Positions 31,867 through 41,012 are shown, numbered from the stretch's first letter. The stretch is DNA of 64,000 bases from Candidatus Thiodiazotropha sp. LNASS1 (GCF_964212655.1 NZ_OZ156465.1:4278001-4342000); one strand, 5' to 3'. The notes: a model not told the origin generated them from the letters alone. A program made the numbers and translations.

Positions 31867-32994
31867 TTAAAGCAGAGCCTTTTCCCCGTTACGTCTTCGT
31901 AGATATTCAATCGCAATCCCTACCAACAACCCCAAGGCAACATTCAGCAGCAGGCAGACCAGTCCGGTGATGACAATAACCGGCAGGTTTTCCCGAGAAA
32001 CTTGTGTCAACTCTTTGCTCATTGCAAGATCCAATCCGGCGAAAACCAGCAGTGCGCCAACCGCGGCAAGAGGAATCAACAACAGCAGTTGCAGGGCGTT
32101 CGGCCCCAACAGCAGGCCGATGGAGAGACAGGTGATACCGAATATTGCAGGTGCCAGGCCGGTGCGGGCACCGAACCTGTGCTGCACCACCAGGCCCCCC
32201 GCGCCATGGCAAATGGGAAAGGCGCCCAGTGGGGCCAGAAGCAGATTAAGCACACCGGTACTCATGCCAAGCTGCTGGGGGGTGATCGGTCGCGCTTGAT
32301 CCTCAAAAAGACGTCTTGCGATAGCCGCGGTTACGATCATTGCGTTGGTCAGGGTCAGGGCGAGTTGTGGCAGCAGGATTGTTTCAGCCGATGTCCAGGC
32401 ATCGGACCAGTCGATACTGACCCATTGGGGCAGATAAAAACCGATGGCAATCTCCGGCATCTGGCCAGGTCGGTCAATGCCGCTCCAGATGGCGCTGCCA
32501 AGAATGACCAGGATGGCGGCAACGGGTTTGAACCGTGTCGGCAGCAGCAGGAGTAATAGAACCAGTGACATCAGGCCGATCATGGGCTCCTGCAGTATCA
32601 ACTTTGCCCCGGCCCAGGCAAGGATCAAACCGACACCCAATTGAATCCCGGTGAGCACCGATTGAGGTATCATTTTACCGATACGCGAGACGAGTCCCGT
32701 GAGCGTCAACAGGAGAACCGTTGCACCCAGAAGCAGGCCGGTGACGGCGATGGTGCCGGCTGTGAGGTTGTCTGCGATGACAACGGCCGCTACCGCTTTC
32801 ATCGGTTGTACAGGGATGGGACGACGGTAGATCGCAGCGACCGCTAGGGCAAACAAACCGAAGCCTATGAACAATCCTGACGGATCCATCAAGTGCAGTG
32901 TGAGCACGGCGATTACAATGGGCAGGAAAGTGCCAAGATCGGCGAATGCGCCGGATAGTTCAGCGGCTACCTGTTTTGTTGTAAACGTCTTCAA
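31867..32994 (-). CDS. MOT1-like molybdate/sulfate transporter
   Basis: 375 aa with about ten hydrophobic segments. Two MOT1 family motifs are visible: ELSGAFADLGTFLPI at residues 12-26 and PICHGAGGLVVQHRFGARTG at about residue 265. This branch (distinct from ModABC) includes high-affinity molybdate importers. Given two molybdoenzyme operons and moaA/fdhD in the window, molybdate is the more likely substrate, but sulfate is possible. An inverted repeat resembling a ModE site lies just upstream. It is a single gene on the minus strand, ending next to repeat element B. Confidence 0.85.
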   Translation of the reverse strand: MKTFTTKQVAAELSGAFADLGTFLPIVIAVLTLHLMDPSGLFIGFGLFALAVAAIYRRPIPVQPMKAVAAVVIADNLTAGTIAVTGLLLGATVLLLTLTGLVSRIGKMIPQSVLTGIQLGVGLILAWAGAKLILQEPMIGLMSLVLLLLLLPTRFKPVAAILVILGSAIWSGIDRPGQMPEIAIGFYLPQWVSIDWSDAWTSAETILLPQLALTLTNAMIVTAAIARRLFEDQARPITPQQLGMSTGVLNLLLAPLGAFPICHGAGGLVVQHRFGARTGLAPAIFGITCLSIGLLLGPNALQLLLLIPLAAVGALLVFAGLDLAMSKELTQVSRENLPVIVITGLVCLLLNVALGLLVGIAIEYLRRRNGEKALL

Positions 32995-33017
32995 TGTGTT
33001 GTTGCTTTTATAAAAAC

Positions 33018-33047
33018 CGGTATATTTTGCTCATTAAAATATAATCG
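33018..33047 (-). promoter_or_regulatory. Inverted repeat upstream of the molybdate transporter, ModE-like
   Basis: CGGTATAT...ATATAATCG encloses a perfect inner repeat TATATTTT-GCTCATT-AAAATATA, 24 bp upstream of the transporter start codon. ModE boxes are palindromes with CG...TATAT half sites, so molybdate-dependent repression is plausible; the spacing differs from the E. coli site. Confidence 0.35.
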
Positions 33048-33170
33048 TAGCAGTTGTGTCGTGAAACGCAGCCTTATCGGATTCAGGTGGATTCAAAATG
33101 AGCAAGGTGCTGTTGTATAAACCAACGACTTGTTCCAGATATCCTCAATATCAGGTTAGGATTATCCAAT

Positions 33171-34490
33171 ATGTATCGATGTAAAATGTTTGCCGTTGCA
33201 CTCGTCACCCTGGCGTTTTCCGGTTTGGCCGAGTCGGATAGGAGTGATGGCTTCAATTTCATCCCCCTCGACGCGTCCGCCAATTCCGCCGATTGGATAC
33301 CGGCTTCTCCCTGGAAAGTGCCAAAGGGCTTTAAGCAGTGGGCGGTCTCCGACGAGACCGACCTGAATATCTACGATGGCGGCCGCAATGACTGGCATGA
33401 CATGAATACGGTGAATGAGACCGGACCTGAGAAAGGCCGTTATCTCTACCGGACCCATGAACTGCGCAGCCCGAACAACCAACCGGAAGGCGGCTCCGTC
33501 AGTGTGGTCGATCTTAAGAGCGGCGAGACCCGCATCCTGGCGCAGGCCCCCGACTATGACGCCCTCGACGGTATCCGCTGGACTCCCTGGGGCACCATCC
33601 TGTTTGCCGAAGAGGTTACCGGCGGCCGTCTGTTCGAACTCTTTCTGGAGGATGACCTGACAAAGGCCAGGAAGGTTGTGGACAGGCCCCTTCTAGGTCG
33701 TCTTGCCCATGAAGGCATAGACCTGGACCGCGACGGCAATGTCTATCTGGTGGATGAGTATCGTGGCCGTACCTCAGGTTGCAGCGGCGTCACACCTTGC
33801 GGCGGAGGTGTCTACAAGTTCGTGCCCGATGTTGCGGGTGATCTCAAAGCCGGTTCACTCTATGCCTTGAAGGTGAACGGCATGGATGGTGTTGGTCTGG
33901 GCGAGTGGGTTGGTCCCATCGATCCCCTGAAAGCCAGGGAATCGGGCAGCGTCGCGGGTGGTCAGAGCTACCAGCGTCCCGAGGACCTGGAGATTATCGG
34001 GGATACCCTCTATGTCGCCATCACCGAGGGGCCCAGAGATACGAAAGTCGATAGGCGCGGTCGGCTCGTCTTTACCTCCGAACTCTACGAGGGGCGCGTT
34101 ATCGCCATCGATCTTCGCACCATGCAGGTGAGCAATTTCGTCAAGCCGGGGGTGAATGCGCCGGTGGAGATCGGCAGGCCGGGCGAGCCGGGTCACCGGT
34201 CGGGTTTCGACAGCGTGGACAACCTTGCTGAAGCGCCGAATGGCGACCTTGTGATGATCGAGGACAACAATCCATCGGATATCTGGTTCGCCAGCCAAGT
34301 GACCAATGAGTTCGGGGCATCCCGATCCGTCGCCCTGTTTGCTTCCCTGACCGATCCCGATGCGGAGGGCACGGGTATCTACTACAGCCCCGAAGATCCC
34401 GGCACCTTGTATGTCAATGTGCAACATTCGGCCGCGGACGACGGCGACGGCACCTGGGCTATCAGTCGTGAAGAACGCAAGGGAAAGTAG
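33171..34490 (+). CDS. Exported PhoX-like (DUF839) protein
   Basis: 439 aa with an N-terminal signal peptide (about residues 1-20). Blocks DWHDMNTVNETGPEKGRYLY, LDGIRWTPWGTILFAEEVTG, LGRLAHEGIDLDRDGNVYLV, YQRPEDLEIIGDTLYVAITE and DSVDNLAEAPNGDLVMIEDN belong to the DUF839/PhoX beta-propeller family. PhoX enzymes are calcium/iron phosphatases; here the acidic loop residues (Glu and Asp in AHEG, RPED, VDNL) are kept but activity is unproven. It has a Sec-type rather than a Tat signal, unusual for PhoX. Divergent from the molybdate transporter. Confidence 0.82.
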   Translation: MYRCKMFAVALVTLAFSGLAESDRSDGFNFIPLDASANSADWIPASPWKVPKGFKQWAVSDETDLNIYDGGRNDWHDMNTVNETGPEKGRYLYRTHELRSPNNQPEGGSVSVVDLKSGETRILAQAPDYDALDGIRWTPWGTILFAEEVTGGRLFELFLEDDLTKARKVVDRPLLGRLAHEGIDLDRDGNVYLVDEYRGRTSGCSGVTPCGGGVYKFVPDVAGDLKAGSLYALKVNGMDGVGLGEWVGPIDPLKARESGSVAGGQSYQRPEDLEIIGDTLYVAITEGPRDTKVDRRGRLVFTSELYEGRVIAIDLRTMQVSNFVKPGVNAPVEIGRPGEPGHRSGFDSVDNLAEAPNGDLVMIEDNNPSDIWFASQVTNEFGASRSVALFASLTDPDAEGTGIYYSPEDPGTLYVNVQHSAADDGDGTWAISREERKGK

Positions 34491-35189
34491 GCAAAGAATG
34501 CGCAGCGCAGGAATAGTCAAAGAGATGATAAATAACAGTAATGACAAGGATGTGCGTTCTTGACCGAGTGAAGACTCCACCGTCGGGACTGGGGAATTGA
34601 TTTAGCCGCGAATGGACGCTAATCACCGCAAAATCACGCAAATTTATACGGGACAATTTTAATATTCATCTAAAATGTAATCCCTCTCTATTTCGGCTTG
34701 CTGCGATGAATCAATGAGAGCAAATAAGCCATATCTTCATGGCGTCGATTTGCGGTGATTAGCGTCCATTCGCGGCCTTTTCTTCCCAGTTCATAGCCGC
34801 TTGATCAGAGGAAGAACCGTTGGGATCACGACTGGAAGAGGGCTCATCCACCCATTCACACTAAATTTCACACTGCCGTCATGAAGGTGTGGTAGTTAGC
34901 CAAGGCGGATTCGCTCCTGCTGACGTTGTGATGGGATTCTGATTGCATAGCCCGCATGATGAGGCTTATATTAACTGTCAATATCTACCCGACTACCCAT
35001 CGAGCTCAGCCATGTGATGGCGGACAAGACTAATGGGATTAGAGAAACTAAACAGACTTGAGCAAAGCGAACCCATTAACTCAAAACTAAAAACTCAACA
35101 CTCAAAACTATTGAGAAGTCGCTAATACGATGGCTGAGTAAGGTGGGTAACCAGGAAAACTCTGACAAATCTTACCAAGGGGGCTTCTT
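34491..35189. other. Intergenic region with repeat element C and low-complexity DNA
   Basis: About 700 bp without a supported gene between the PhoX-like gene and the GAPDH gene. It holds repeat element C (34605-34776), a direct AACTCAAAACT / AAAAACTCAACACTC stretch (about 35080-35110), and at its end the ribosome site for the GAPDH gene (AAGGGGG at 35177-35183). No ArsR-type gene is present here. Confidence 0.6.
34605..34776. mobile_element. Repeat element C, 172 bp with perfect 28-bp terminal inverted repeats
   Basis: 34605-34632 (begins GCCGCGAATGGACGC) and 34749-34776 are exact reverse complements. The ends resemble those of elements A and B (G-C-C-G-C-rAATgaACGC pattern) but the interior is different, so this is a shorter family member. 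No coding content. Confidence 0.8.
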
Positions 35190-36191
35190 TTGAAAGCGAA
35201 GATTGGCATAAATGGCTTTGGCCGTATGGGGCGTCTCGCGCTACGAGCCGGCCGGGATGAGGATTCGCTGGCGTTTGTACGCGTCAACGAGATCGCCGGC
35301 GATGCGGTCTGCTCGGCCCATCTGCTGCAGTTCGATTCGGTGCATGGCACCTGGGATGTGGCGTGTGCCGCCCAGGGAAGTGAGCTTGTGGTGGGGGAAG
35401 ATCGCCTCGCTTACAGCTCGAACCCTGATATCGCCACTACCGACTGGTCAGATTGCGACATCGTCATCGAGGCCACCGGCAAACACCACAAGCAACCGCA
35501 GACCCTGCAGACCTATTTCGATCAGGGCGTGAAAAAGGTCATCGTCGCCGCGCCCACCGAAGGGGCGCTGAACATCGTCTACGGCATCAACGACGATCGT
35601 TACGAGCCGGAAAAGCACCACTTGATCACCGCCGCGTCCTGCACCACCAACTGTCTGGCGCCGGTGGTCAAGGTGATGCATGAAAAGGTCGGGATCGAGC
35701 AGGGCTGCATGACCACCATCCACGACATCACCAACACCCAGATCATCGTCGACAAGGGGCACAAGGACCTGCGCCGCGCCCGCGCCTGCGGCCAGTCCCT
35801 GATCCCCACCACTACCGGCTCGGCGAAGGCGATCACCAAGATCTTTCCCGAGCTCGAGGGCAAACTGAACGGCCATGCGGTGCGGGTGCCGCTGCTCAAC
35901 GGCTCCCTCACCGATTTCGTCTTCCATGCCGCCCGCGATGTCACGGCGGAGGAGATCAACGGGTATTTCAAAGCGGCGGCGGAAGGCGAACTGAAGGGCA
36001 TTCTCGGTTACGAGGAGCGGCCCCTTGTTTCCGTCGACTATGTCAACGAGGCGCGTTCATCCGTGGTCGACGCCCCATCCACCATGGTGGTCGATGGCTC
36101 CCTGGTGAAGATCTACGCCTGGTATGACAACGAGTGGGGCTACGTCAATCGGCTGGTTGACCTCACACGCAAGGTGGTGGGCCTCCTCTGA
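35190..36191 (+). CDS. ArsJ-associated glyceraldehyde-3-phosphate dehydrogenase
   Basis: 333 aa type I GAPDH. NAD site [18 protein letters not shown]; active site [12 protein letters not shown] with Cys151; [15 protein letters not shown] near the end. In this context the enzyme uses arsenate in place of phosphate to make 1-arseno-3-phosphoglycerate, which ArsJ exports. Start is a TTG at 35190 with AAGGGGG 8 nt upstream. The stop overlaps the arsJ start by one base, which ties the two functions together and argues against a purely glycolytic role. GC-rich codon use compared with the repeats upstream. Confidence 0.92.
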   Translation: MKAKIGINGFGRMGRLALRAGRDEDSLAFVRVNEIAGDAVCSAHLLQFDSVHGTWDVACAAQGSELVVGEDRLAYSSNPDIATTDWSDCDIVIEATGKHHKQPQTLQTYFDQGVKKVIVAAPTEGALNIVYGINDDRYEPEKHHLITAASCTTNCLAPVVKVMHEKVGIEQGCMTTIHDITNTQIIVDKGHKDLRRARACGQSLIPTTTGSAKAITKIFPELEGKLNGHAVRVPLLNGSLTDFVFHAARDVTAEEINGYFKAAAEGELKGILGYEERPLVSVDYVNEARSSVVDAPSTMVVDGSLVKIYAWYDNEWGYVNRLVDLTRKVVGLL

Positions 36192-37411
36192 TGGAGCAGG
36201 GACTGCGCAACTACCTGGTCGTCACCGGCGGCTACTGGGCCTTCACCGTCACCGACGGCGCCATCCGCATGCTGGTGGTGCTCTACTTCCACCTGTTGGG
36301 CTACTCACCCTTCGAAGTGGCGATGCTGTTTCTCTTCTACGAGTTCTTCGGCATCGTCACCAACCTGGTCGGTGGTTGGCTGGGCGCGCGAATCGGTCTC
36401 AACCTGACCATGCACATCGGCATGGGGCTGCAGGTGGTGGCGTTATTGCTGCTCACCGTGCCCGATCCCTGGCTCTCGGTGCCCTACGTGATGTTCGCCC
36501 AGGCCCTCTCGGGCATCGCCAAGGACCTGAACAAGATGTCGGCTAAGGCATCGGTGAAGACCATGGTAAAGGACGGCAGCGAGACCAAGCTGTTCAAGTG
36601 GGTGGCGGTGCTCACCGGGTCCAAGAATGCCCTCAAGGGCGGCGGCTATTTCATCGGCGCGGCACTGCTGGAGCTGGTCGGTTTCCGCGGCGCATTGGCG
36701 ATACTGGCGGCGATGCTGCTGCTGGTCCTGATCGTCACCGCCTTTCTCCTGCCCAGCGGTCTCGGCAAGATGAAGTCGAAGCCGAAATTCACCCAGGTCT
36801 TCTCCAACATCGCCGCCATCAACTGGCTCTCGGCGGCACGTTTTTTCCTCTTCGGCTCCCGCGATGTCTGGTTCGTGGTGGGCCTGCCGGTCTTTCTCTA
36901 CCAAGTGCTTGGCTGGACGTTCACCCAGGTGGGCGGTTACATGGCGCTCTGGATCATCGGCTACGGCATCGTCCAGGCCAGCGTGCCCAGGCTGGTCAAA
37001 CGCAGCCACCACGGCCAGGGCCCGGGCGGCGGCACGGCAAGGCTCTGGGCCTTCCTGCTGGCCCTGTTCCCCATCGCCATCGCCGCCGGATTGAACATGG
37101 GCTGGCCCGCCGACTATGTGCTGGTGATCGGCCTGATCCTCTTCGGCGCGGTCTTCGCCGTCAACTCCGCCGTCCACTCCTATCTGATCCTGGCCTACTC
37201 CGATCACGAAAAAGTGGCGATGAACGTGGGCTTCTACTACATGGCCAATGCCGGCGGACGGCTGTTGGGCACGGTACTCTCGGGGCTGATCTATCAACTT
37301 CACGGACTCACCGGCTGCCTCTGGTGGTCGGCGGCCTTCGTGCTTGCTGCGGCCCTGCTTTCGTTTGGGTTGCCGGAGATTAAAAGGGAAGTGGTGAGGC
37401 AGCAGGAATAA
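36191..37411 (+). CDS. arsJ: Organoarsenical efflux MFS transporter ArsJ
   Basis: 406 aa major-facilitator protein with about 11-12 hydrophobic segments. The blocks YWAFTVTDGAIRMLVVLYFH, ALSGIAKDLNKMSAKASVKT, WVAVLTGSKNALKGGGYFIG and SRDVWFVVGLPVFLYQVLGW are characteristic of ArsJ. It exports 1-arseno-3-phosphoglycerate made by the coupled GAPDH, which then breaks down to arsenate outside; together they form an arsenate efflux route without reduction. Overlaps the GAPDH gene by one base. No arsR or arsC is in the window. Confidence 0.93.
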   Translation: MEQGLRNYLVVTGGYWAFTVTDGAIRMLVVLYFHLLGYSPFEVAMLFLFYEFFGIVTNLVGGWLGARIGLNLTMHIGMGLQVVALLLLTVPDPWLSVPYVMFAQALSGIAKDLNKMSAKASVKTMVKDGSETKLFKWVAVLTGSKNALKGGGYFIGAALLELVGFRGALAILAAMLLLVLIVTAFLLPSGLGKMKSKPKFTQVFSNIAAINWLSAARFFLFGSRDVWFVVGLPVFLYQVLGWTFTQVGGYMALWIIGYGIVQASVPRLVKRSHHGQGPGGGTARLWAFLLALFPIAIAAGLNMGWPADYVLVIGLILFGAVFAVNSAVHSYLILAYSDHEKVAMNVGFYYMANAGGRLLGTVLSGLIYQLHGLTGCLWWSAAFVLAAALLSFGLPEIKREVVRQQE

Positions 37412-37917
37412 TATCCGGCTGGCGTGATATTAAATATCGGTGAAGCCTCCCAATTAATGCATGTGGGCATGCATATCTCTACTTCATGACTTTATTCAGA
37501 GGACAACTTTGTCGGCTGACTTCACCCTGTATAACCTCAAATACTTCCTAGGGATGAGAAGTATTTTTATTCCTAATACGACTTAAAAAAATGCTGAATC
37601 GCGTGATAGGAAGCAACTTGCCCGTAAAGCCGCGATAGCGTTTTCCCGACTGGATGGGTGTGTCGTGGGATAATGACTGGTAAGCTGATGAAAATTAGTG
37701 TAGAAAATTAATTAAACAGGGAGGTTGTTCAATTCTGATCCCAATCTTCCACGCGTAGATAGCAGGCCTGTTGCATGTTTTGTTTCGTGCAGGTTGCCTT
37801 CTATCCGACAGAATTAAGCGGGATAGCGGGCAGATTGCACGCCTAATTACTTGAATAGGTGGGTTATAAGGCAAATTGCCTTTTACTTAAATGTTATACA
37901 CAACAAGGGAGTTAATA
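37412..37917. other. Intergenic region, arsJ to accessory stretch 2
   Basis: About 500 bp with no coding frame. Sequence character shifts to AT-rich toward the right. GCCTAATTAC...GGTTATAAGGC (about 37840-37873) has a loose inverted arrangement but does not fit the attC consensus well enough to call. Confidence 0.5.
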
Positions 37918-38223
37918 ATGAATGAGATAATCTGTAAAGCAATACAGGAGAAGAGACTCTTATCATTTACATATAAAGGGCATAGGCGCGTTGTTGAGCC
38001 ACATACACATGGCATCAGCACTGCTAATAATGAATGTCTCCGCTGTTACCAGATTTCTGGCGGAAGTGTTTCAGGATGAGTTCCTGATTGGAAAATTATG
38101 ACCACAAATAATATTGATGGGTTAACCATAAGTGATGACACCTTTGAATGCCCTCGCGATGGATACAAAAAAATGATGGCGGTATGCATACAATATTTTG
38201 TGAATTGTAATGCTATGAATTGA
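37918..38223 (+). pseudogene. WYL-like small protein gene with in-frame TGA
   Basis: ATG at 37918 with AAGGGAG upstream. The first 53 codons (MNEIICKAIQEKRLLSFTYK; RRVVEPHTHGISTANNECLR; CYQISGGSVSG) match a family of about 100-residue WYL-like proteins. TGA at 38077-38079 is followed in the same frame by VPDWKIMTTNNIDGLTISDD and DGYKKM, the normal continuation of that family, ending at TGA 38221-38223. So one nonsense change splits an otherwise readable gene. The C-terminal few residues (MAVCIQYFVNCNAMN) look degenerate. Confidence 0.7.
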
Positions 38224-38235
38224 AGGTATACATAT

Positions 38236-39519
38236 ATGAACGAAATCATATGCCCTAATTGCAGCAAGGCTTTTAAAGTAGATGAAGCGGGCTTTGCTGA
38301 CATTCTTAAGCAAGTTCGAGATCATGAATTTGAAGAAGAGCTAGCAAATAGGCTAGCTCTTGCAGAAAAAGAAAAAGACAGTGCGGTTAAACTTGCAGAA
38401 GCGAATGTTAAAAACTCCTTACAAGAGGCGCTAACTAAAAAAGACAAAGAAATAATAGAGCTGAAAGCGAAAAACAGTAATGAGCTTGCAGAAAAATTAG
38501 CCGAAAAAGAATTAGAAATCTCTGAAATGAAATCTAAAATTCAAAACTCAGAGACAGAAAAAAAACTAGAAGTATCTGAAGCAGTTAAGAAGTTAGAGAA
38601 AGAACGAGACGACTTGACCAATGATCTAAAAATAAAAGAATCCGAAAAACAACTGCTTGAGAAATCGATTAGAGAGCAGTTTAACAATCAGCTCATGGTA
38701 AAGGACGAAACCATAAAAATGAAGGACGACGAAATCAATCGCCTTAAGGATTTCAAACAGAAATTATCAACAAAGATGGTTGGTGAAACATTAGAGCAGC
38801 ATTGTGAAGTCGAATTTAATAAACTTCGCGCGACAGCGTTTCAGAATGCTCATTTTGAAAAAGACAATGATTCAAGTGGCGGAACAAAGGGCGACTTCAT
38901 TTACAGGGAGAACGATGATGAAGGAAATGAAATTATTTCCTTGATGTTCGAAATGAAGAATGAAAACGATGAAACCGCCACAAAGAAAAAGAATGAAGAC
39001 TTTTTTGCAAAACTCGACAAAGATCGTAAAGATAAAAAATGTGAATATGCGATTTTAGTGTCTCTTTTAGAACCAGATAACGAACTATATAATAATGGAA
39101 TCATTGATGTCTCGCATAAATACGAAAAAATGTATGTGATTCGCCCACAATTCTTTATACCCATCATTACGCTACTGCGTAATGCGGCAATGAATTCTTT
39201 AAAATACAAGCAAGAGCTAAATTTGATGAGAAATCAAAATATAGACATCACTAATTTTGAGGACAAAATAACTAAATTTAAAGAAGGCTTTGCAAAAAAT
39301 TACGCATCCGCTTCCAATCATTTTGAAAAAGCAATAGATGAGATTGACAAGGCTATCGTAAGAATGCAGAAAGTGAAGCAAGAATTAACAACAAGTGAAA
39401 ATCAGTTGCGCCTAGCTAACCAGAAAGCTGAAGGCTTAACAATTAAAAAATTGACTTTCGGGAACCCCACAATGAAAGAAAAATTTAATAAAGCGAATGA
39501 AGATACCACCGCAAAATAA
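38236..39519 (+). CDS. DUF2130 protein with zinc-ribbon and coiled coil
   Basis: 427 aa. The N-terminus NEIICPNCSKAFKVDEAGFA has a CxxC half of a zinc ribbon; residues 35-175 are a long charged coiled coil (lysine/glutamate heptads); residues 180-340 hold the DUF2130 core (VGETLEQHCEVEFNKLRATA; KGDFIYREND; LMFEMKNENDETATKKKNED; FPIITLLRNAAMNSLKYKQE-like end). The D...E.K arrangement recalls restriction-endonuclease-like folds, and these proteins are suspected nucleases. Strongly AT-rich, unlike the flanking GAPDH-arsJ genes, which suggests recent acquisition. It begins 13 bp after the WYL-like remnant. Confidence 0.82.
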   Translation: MNEIICPNCSKAFKVDEAGFADILKQVRDHEFEEELANRLALAEKEKDSAVKLAEANVKNSLQEALTKKDKEIIELKAKNSNELAEKLAEKELEISEMKSKIQNSETEKKLEVSEAVKKLEKERDDLTNDLKIKESEKQLLEKSIREQFNNQLMVKDETIKMKDDEINRLKDFKQKLSTKMVGETLEQHCEVEFNKLRATAFQNAHFEKDNDSSGGTKGDFIYRENDDEGNEIISLMFEMKNENDETATKKKNEDFFAKLDKDRKDKKCEYAILVSLLEPDNELYNNGIIDVSHKYEKMYVIRPQFFIPIITLLRNAAMNSLKYKQELNLMRNQNIDITNFEDKITKFKEGFAKNYASASNHFEKAIDEIDKAIVRMQKVKQELTTSENQLRLANQKAEGLTIKKLTFGNPTMKEKFNKANEDTTAK

Positions 39520-39521
39520 AT

Positions 39522-39577
39522 GTATAACAAATCGCTCGTGCAGGACTTCCGCTTCGCTCCAACCCCACAGCTCAACC
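39522..39577 (+). repeat. attC-like site, left half only
   Basis: GTATAACAAATCGCTCGTGC starts two bases after the DUF2130 stop and looks like the left half of an attC site (R''-type AAC core, then a GC-rich arm around TTCCGCTTCGC). The expected complementary right half is absent; the IS1182 relic begins here instead, so the site seems cut by that insertion. Confidence 0.42.
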
Positions 39578-39648
39578 GTTGAGGCTATCGGAAAACCCAA
39601 AAATTCGATAAAATCATATAGACAGTAACGGTGCACGGAGAAAGGAAG

Positions 39649-40285
39649 ATGGCACGTTATAAGGATTACAACTACGATCAGATGAAAATGCTGCCCGTCT
39701 CCTATGAGAAGCAAATTCTCGCGGGGAGTTTCGAATATTCTCTTTCCTATTTGATCGACAACGAGCTTGATCTAAAAGCATTGATCAACGCTATCACAAT
39801 GACACCAATGGCTGACCAGCCTATGATCCGAGGCTGCTTCTAAAATTGTGATACTGGCTTATTCCAAAGGTATCACCAGCAGTCGTCAGATAGAACGCCT
39901 ATACCGTGAGAATATCTTGTTCATGGCACTGTCGGCCGATTTGCAACCCGACCACAGTACTGTGGCGGATTTCATCTCCCGCGCTCCTGATGCATTAGCC
40001 GACCTGTTTGGACAAGTTGTCTTGATCTGCGACCGGTTAGGCCTGATCAGTAAAGAGATGTTCGCCATCGACGGGTGCAAGTTGCCTTTCAATGCCTCCA
40101 AGACATGGAGCGGTACCCATGCGGAACTGAACAAGAAACGCAAGAAGATCGACCGTGCAGTTCGGCGCATGCAGCAACGGCATCGGGAGCAGGATACGGC
40201 AGAACAACAACCGGACATCTATGAATATGAGCGAGAGCAGATCAGAAAACTAAGGGCGACTTCGCGCAAGATCAAACAGTTTTAG
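39649..40285 (+). pseudogene. IS1182-family transposase relic, frameshifted and truncated
   Basis: Starts MARYKDYNYDQMKMLPVSYE and EYSLSYLIDNELDLKALINA, the IS1182 N-terminus; then the frame degenerates and stops at 39841. From 39848 another frame gives ILAYSKGITSSRQIERLYRE, NILFMALSADLQPDHSTVAD and KEMFAIDGCKLPFNASKTWS, the middle of the same transposase. The gene ends near RATSRKIKQF, lacking the C-terminal half with the remaining catalytic residues. It is a dead fragment. Confidence 0.85.
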
Positions 40286-40323
40286 CTGAAGACGAAAGGC
40301 ACACATTGTGCTATGCTTTTGGG

Positions 40324-40605
40324 ATGAAAACCTTTGCATGGAGTTCGGAGAAGAATGAGCTTCTCAAGACAGAACGGGGAATTTCCTTTGAAGAGGTGGT
40401 ACTGAATATTCAGCTCGGGAATGAAGTCGATATCTTCGAACACCCGAACCAAGAACGATATCCAGGCCAACAAATCTCCGTTGTCGTCATTGAGGGCTAC
40501 GTCTACCTCGTTCCGTTCGTCGAGAACGAGGAAGAAGTCTTCCTGAAAACCATCATTCTCAGCCGAAAGGCTACTAAACAGTATCTTGGTGGTACAGATG
40601 AATAA
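40324..40605 (+). CDS. BrnT-like toxin (DUF497-related)
   Basis: 93 aa. MKTFAWSSEKNELLKTERGI with SFEEVVLNIQLG is a BrnT-like start, and VFLKTIILSRKATKQYLGG at the end carries the basic motif of the fold. It differs from the BrnT at 7717 in having an insertion (HPNQERYPGQQI) in the middle, so it belongs to another subgroup. It overlaps the ribbon-helix-helix protein gene by 8 bp. Start at the ATG at 40324 rather than the upstream 40306, because family similarity begins there. Confidence 0.72.
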   Translation: MKTFAWSSEKNELLKTERGISFEEVVLNIQLGNEVDIFEHPNQERYPGQQISVVVIEGYVYLVPFVENEEEVFLKTIILSRKATKQYLGGTDE

Positions 40606-40879
40606 GCTCGATCCTGAAGAAAAGGAAATCCTTGAAGCCTTTGAAGGTGGCCAACTCAAACGGGCCAGGGGGGCGTCGAAAATTATTGCAGAGCATCAAA
40701 AATATGCCGAAGCAACCTTCAAGAAAGATGCCCGTATCAATATTCGCCTGTCTTCCAAGGATCTCAGGGCACTTCAAGCTCGAGCCTTGAAAGAAGGCAT
40801 TCCTTATCAAACGCTGGTGTCCAGCGTGCTCCACAAATTCGTGGATGGCCAACTTGTCGATAAAGCGGCTAACAAGTAG
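40598..40879 (+). CDS. Antitoxin partner, CopG/BrnA-like ribbon-helix-helix
   Basis: 93 aa. Residues 48-80 (ARINIRLSSKDLRALQARAL, then GIPYQTLVSSVLHKFVDGQL) form a ribbon-helix-helix domain; the acidic N-terminus (LDPEEKEILEAFEGGQLKRA) is the likely toxin-binding arm. It overlaps the BrnT-like gene and ends in GCGGCTAAC at an attC-like site, so the pair is a complete cassette. The domain is the same as in many CopG-type antitoxins of such pairs. Confidence 0.78.
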   Translation: MNKLDPEEKEILEAFEGGQLKRARGASKIIAEHQKYAEATFKKDARINIRLSSKDLRALQARALKEGIPYQTLVSSVLHKFVDGQLVDKAANK

Positions 40880-40974
40880 TTCCAGCTGACGCCAAACACT
40901 GTGCGGCTTATTGCGCAAGCATTCTGTATTGTTGCGCAAACGCCGCTCCGCATTTGGCTTTGCTGAACATTGGC
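40867..40974 (+). repeat. attC-like recombination site 5
   Basis: Begins GGCTAACAAGTAGTTCCAGC over the end of the antitoxin gene and ends TTTGCTGAACATTGGC. Arms pair as CAGC...GCTG, GACGCCAAAC...(T)TTGGC and GTGCGGC...GCCGC, with a long AT/GC centre (TTGCGCAA twice). The right core CATTGGC is degenerate. About 108 bp, a typical longer attC. Confidence 0.58.
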
Positions 40975-41012
40975 GACATCAGTAAAACAATTTCATCCGA
41001 GAAGAATATGCG

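Noticed and set aside
37840-37873. attC-like arrangement before the WYL-like gene
   Set aside because: GCCTAAT and GTTATAA do not fit the core consensus and the arms do not pair convincingly.
38077-38079. TGA in the WYL-like gene read as selenocysteine
   Set aside because: No selenoprotein family fits and no SECIS-like hairpin was seen after it; a nonsense change is simpler.
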